Origin: CAJCIY01 sp036379355
GTDB lineage: Bacteria > Actinomycetota > Actinomycetes > Mycobacteriales > CAJCIY01
Assembly (NCBI GenBank): GCA_036379355.1
Contig: DASVGV010000046.1
Coordinates: 1 to 15,556 of the forward strand
Direction of reading: 5' to 3'
DNA length: 15,556 bases
Positions 14,049-15,556 of the stretch are shown here, one piece after another. The notes under the pieces are model-generated. The model was not told the DNA's origin. It saw nothing but the letters and a program-made list of their open reading frames with translations, and searched no databases. Both the position numbers and the translations under genes were made by a program. The first letter of the stretch is position 1, and each line of letters begins with the position of its first letter.

Positions 14049-14555
14049 TCAGAGGTACTGGCCGGGTCCCTGCTGCTGCGGCTGCTGGCCGACGCCGGGC
14101 GGCAGCCCTCGCCCGCGCATCTGCTCGATCTGCGCGCGGGCTGCGACCTGCTGGGCGACCAGCGCCGTCTGGATCCCGTGGAACACACCTTCGAGCCACC
14201 CGACCAGCTGCGCCTGGGCGATCCGCAGCTCGTCGGTGCTCGGCACCTCGTCGGTGCCGAACGGCAGCGTGAACGCCTCGAGCTCCTCGCGCAGGTCGGG
14301 CGACAGCCCCTCGGCGAGCTGCGTGATGGAACGGTCGTGGATCTCCATCAGCCGTTTGCGGCTCGCGTCGTCGAGCGGCGCCTGGCGCACCTCGTCGAGC
14401 AGCTGCTTGACCATGGTGCCGATCCGCATCACTTTGTCGGGCTCGGACACCATCTGCGTGACGGGGTTCTGCGCCTCCTCGGCGGAGGCGGCGTTCGGCA
14501 GCTGCACCGGCTGCCCGTCCGGACCGATCACGATCACAGGGGATTCGTCGCTCAT
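14049..14555 (-). CDS. bpa: Bacterial proteasome activator Bpa / PafE
   Basis: The product is 168 aa from ATG 14555, with a GAGAGGA ribosome binding site 7 nt upstream. It matches the actinobacterial DUF2587 family, whose members form a ring that opens the gate of the 20S proteasome without ATP and feeds it unfolded proteins. The helical core runs from about residue 42 to 148, with NPVTQMVSEPDKVMRIGTMV (30-49) and AQAQLVGWLEGVFHGIQTAL (113-132). The Gln/Gly/Pro-rich tail ends in GQYL (165-168), the docking motif that inserts into the pockets of the alpha ring. This implies that the genome encodes 20S subunits (prcA/prcB), which are not in the window. The gap to the next gene is 55 nt. Confidence 0.95.
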   Translation of the reverse strand: MSDESPVIVIGPDGQPVQLPNAASAEEAQNPVTQMVSEPDKVMRIGTMVKQLLDEVRQAPLDDASRKRLMEIHDRSITQLAEGLSPDLREELEAFTLPFGTDEVPSTDELRIAQAQLVGWLEGVFHGIQTALVAQQVAARAQIEQMRGRGLPPGVGQQPQQQGPGQYL

Positions 14556-14562
14556 CGGCCCA

Positions 14563-14581
14563 TCCTCTCGCGTGGCGCGAG
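14563..14581 (-). promoter_or_regulatory. Stem-loop abutting the bpa ribosome binding site
   Basis: A perfect 6-bp inverted repeat with a 3-nt loop (CTCGCG-TGG-CGCGAG on the + strand, 14567-14581) lies between the oxidoreductase stop and bpa. On the mRNA its 3' arm runs directly into the GAGAGGA ribosome binding site (14569-14563) and shares GAG with it. It could dampen bpa translation. It has no U-run, so it is not an intrinsic terminator. Confidence 0.4.
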
Positions 14582-14591
14582 TGGCCTCCGG

Positions 14592-15556
14592 TCACACCCG
14601 CAGCAGGACCTTCCCGACGTGCGAGCTCTCGTCGACGAGGCGGTGGGCCCGCGCGGCGTCTGCCATCGGGACGACGGTGTCGATGACCGGGCGGACCCGC
14701 CCCGCCTCGATCAGCGGCCACACCTCGTCGCGGACGCGGCGGACGATCCGCGCCTTGTCCGGCAGCGGCCGGGAGCGCAGTGCGGTGGCCGTGACCGACG
14801 CGCGCTTGGACAGCAGGACGCCCAGGTCGATCTCGGCCTTCGTCCCACCCTGCATGCCGATGACCACGAGGCGGCCGCCGGGAGCCAGCGCCGCCACGTT
14901 GCGCGCGAGGTACACCGCGCCCATGTTGTCGAGCACGACGTCCGCGCCGCGCCCGCCGGTCGCCGCTCGTACCTCCTCGACGAAGTCCTGCTCGCGGTAG
15001 TTGACGAGGACCGAAGCGCCGAGGGCCCGGCACCGGTCGAGCTTCTCCGCGCTCCCGGCGGTGACGGCGACCCGCGCCCCGCGGGCCACGGCGTACTGGG
15101 TCGCAAAGGTCCCGATGCCGCTCGATCCGCCGTGCACCAGCAGCAGCTCGTCCTCGTGCAGCAGGTGGCCGAGGTTGGAGTGCACGGTGCAGGCCACCTC
15201 GGGCAGGGCTGCCGCGTCCACCAGGTCGACGCCCGCGGGCACCGGGAGCAGCTGCCCGGCGGGTACGGCCACCTGCTCGGCGTACCCGCCGCCGGCCAGC
15301 AGGGCGCACACCTGGTCGCCGACCGACCAGCCGGACACGCCGGCGCCGAGAGCGGTGATCCGCCCGGAGCACTCCAGGCCGAGGGTGGTGCTCGCCCCCT
15401 GCGGTGGCGGGTACAAGCCCTGGCGCTGCAGCAGATCCGCCCGGTTGACCGCGCTGGCGACGACCTCCACGACGACCTCGCCGGGGGCAGGTTCGGGGTC
15501 GGGAACAGGCGACCAGTGCATGGCCTCCGGGCCGCCGGGCGCGCTCACCACGATCG
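14592..15556 (-). CDS. PIG3-type NAD(P)H:quinone oxidoreductase, zinc-independent MDR family (5' end at or beyond window edge)
   Basis: Reading from GTG 15551 gives 319 aa, but the frame stays open to the window edge. Homologues usually begin a few residues earlier (M-x-A-x-VVSxPGGPE), so the true start is probably just outside. Numbering from 15551, the signatures are NRADLLQRQGLYPPPQGAS (36-54), LGLECSGRI (57-65) and the NADPH-binding VHGGSSGIGTFATQYA (139-154). AGSAEKLDRCRALGA (165-179) and the end segment HRLVDESSHVGKVLLRV are also typical. The YPPPxGAS form marks the TP53I3/PIG3 subgroup, which reduces quinones with NADPH. The structural zinc cysteines of alcohol dehydrogenases are absent. 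The gene ends 36 nt upstream of bpa. Confidence 0.92.
   Translation of the reverse strand, partial: IVVSAPGGPEAMHWSPVPDPEPAPGEVVVEVVASAVNRADLLQRQGLYPPPQGASTTLGLECSGRITALGAGVSGWSVGDQVCALLAGGGYAEQVAVPAGQLLPVPAGVDLVDAAALPEVACTVHSNLGHLLHEDELLLVHGGSSGIGTFATQYAVARGARVAVTAGSAEKLDRCRALGASVLVNYREQDFVEEVRAATGGRGADVVLDNMGAVYLARNVAALAPGGRLVVIGMQGGTKAEIDLGVLLSKRASVTATALRSRPLPDKARIVRRVRDEVWPLIEAGRVRPVIDTVVPMADAARAHRLVDESSHVGKVLLRV

Overview
The window is chromosomal DNA from a very GC-rich actinobacterium. Most third codon positions are G or C, GTG starts are common, and stop/start overlaps of the GTGA type recur. Typical actinobacterial families are present: DUF5926 with a SEC-C motif, DUF4446, GT87/DUF2029, the bacterial proteasome activator Bpa, and RsbW-like ATPases. 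Several genes carry a TANNNT -10 box 7-8 nt before the start codon, as expected for leaderless actinobacterial mRNAs. The genus cannot be fixed from the sequence alone. I see no rRNA, tRNA, CRISPR array, insertion sequence, prophage or integration site. Coding density is very high: the longest non-coding stretch is the 171-bp divergent region 5048-5218, and no gap reaches 300 bases.

Layout. Positions 2-3837 (+ strand) hold the 3' end of an Fpg/Nei-type DNA glycosylase, a single-domain rhodanese, a small membrane protein, an RsbW-like ATP-binding protein, a DUF5926 protein and a geranylgeranyl-reductase-family flavoprotein. A lone arginine deiminase (3851-5047, - strand) converges on this block with a 13-bp gap. 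From the divergent region at 5048-5218 the + strand continues with a GT87 polyprenyl-phosphate-mannose-dependent mannosyltransferase, a DUF4446 protein, prephenate dehydratase (pheA), seryl-tRNA synthetase (serS) and a Cof-type HAD hydrolase, ending at 10099. The rest (10096-15556) lies on the - strand. In transcription order it holds a PIG3-type quinone oxidoreductase (5' end outside the window), bpa, an ACAD10/11-like phosphotransferase, dTDP-glucose 4,6-dehydratase (rfbB), an ECF-like sigma factor and a three-module VOC protein overlapping the sigma gene by 11 nt.

How the genes fit together. Most are housekeeping: DNA repair, phenylalanine synthesis, serine charging, cell-envelope sugar metabolism and ATP-independent proteasome activation. 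They do not form one pathway. Two gene pairs look like functional units. The first is the sigma factor with its overlapping VOC partner; no classical zinc-finger anti-sigma gene is visible. The second is the translationally coupled DUF4446-pheA pair. The regulatory architecture is the most interesting layer. Four start codons are preceded at leaderless spacing by TANNNT boxes, and two of these boxes reuse the stop codon of the upstream gene as their first three bases. One of them would produce an mRNA that opens with an 18-codon reading frame ending on the serS start codon. I found no convincing new defence system or mobile system here.
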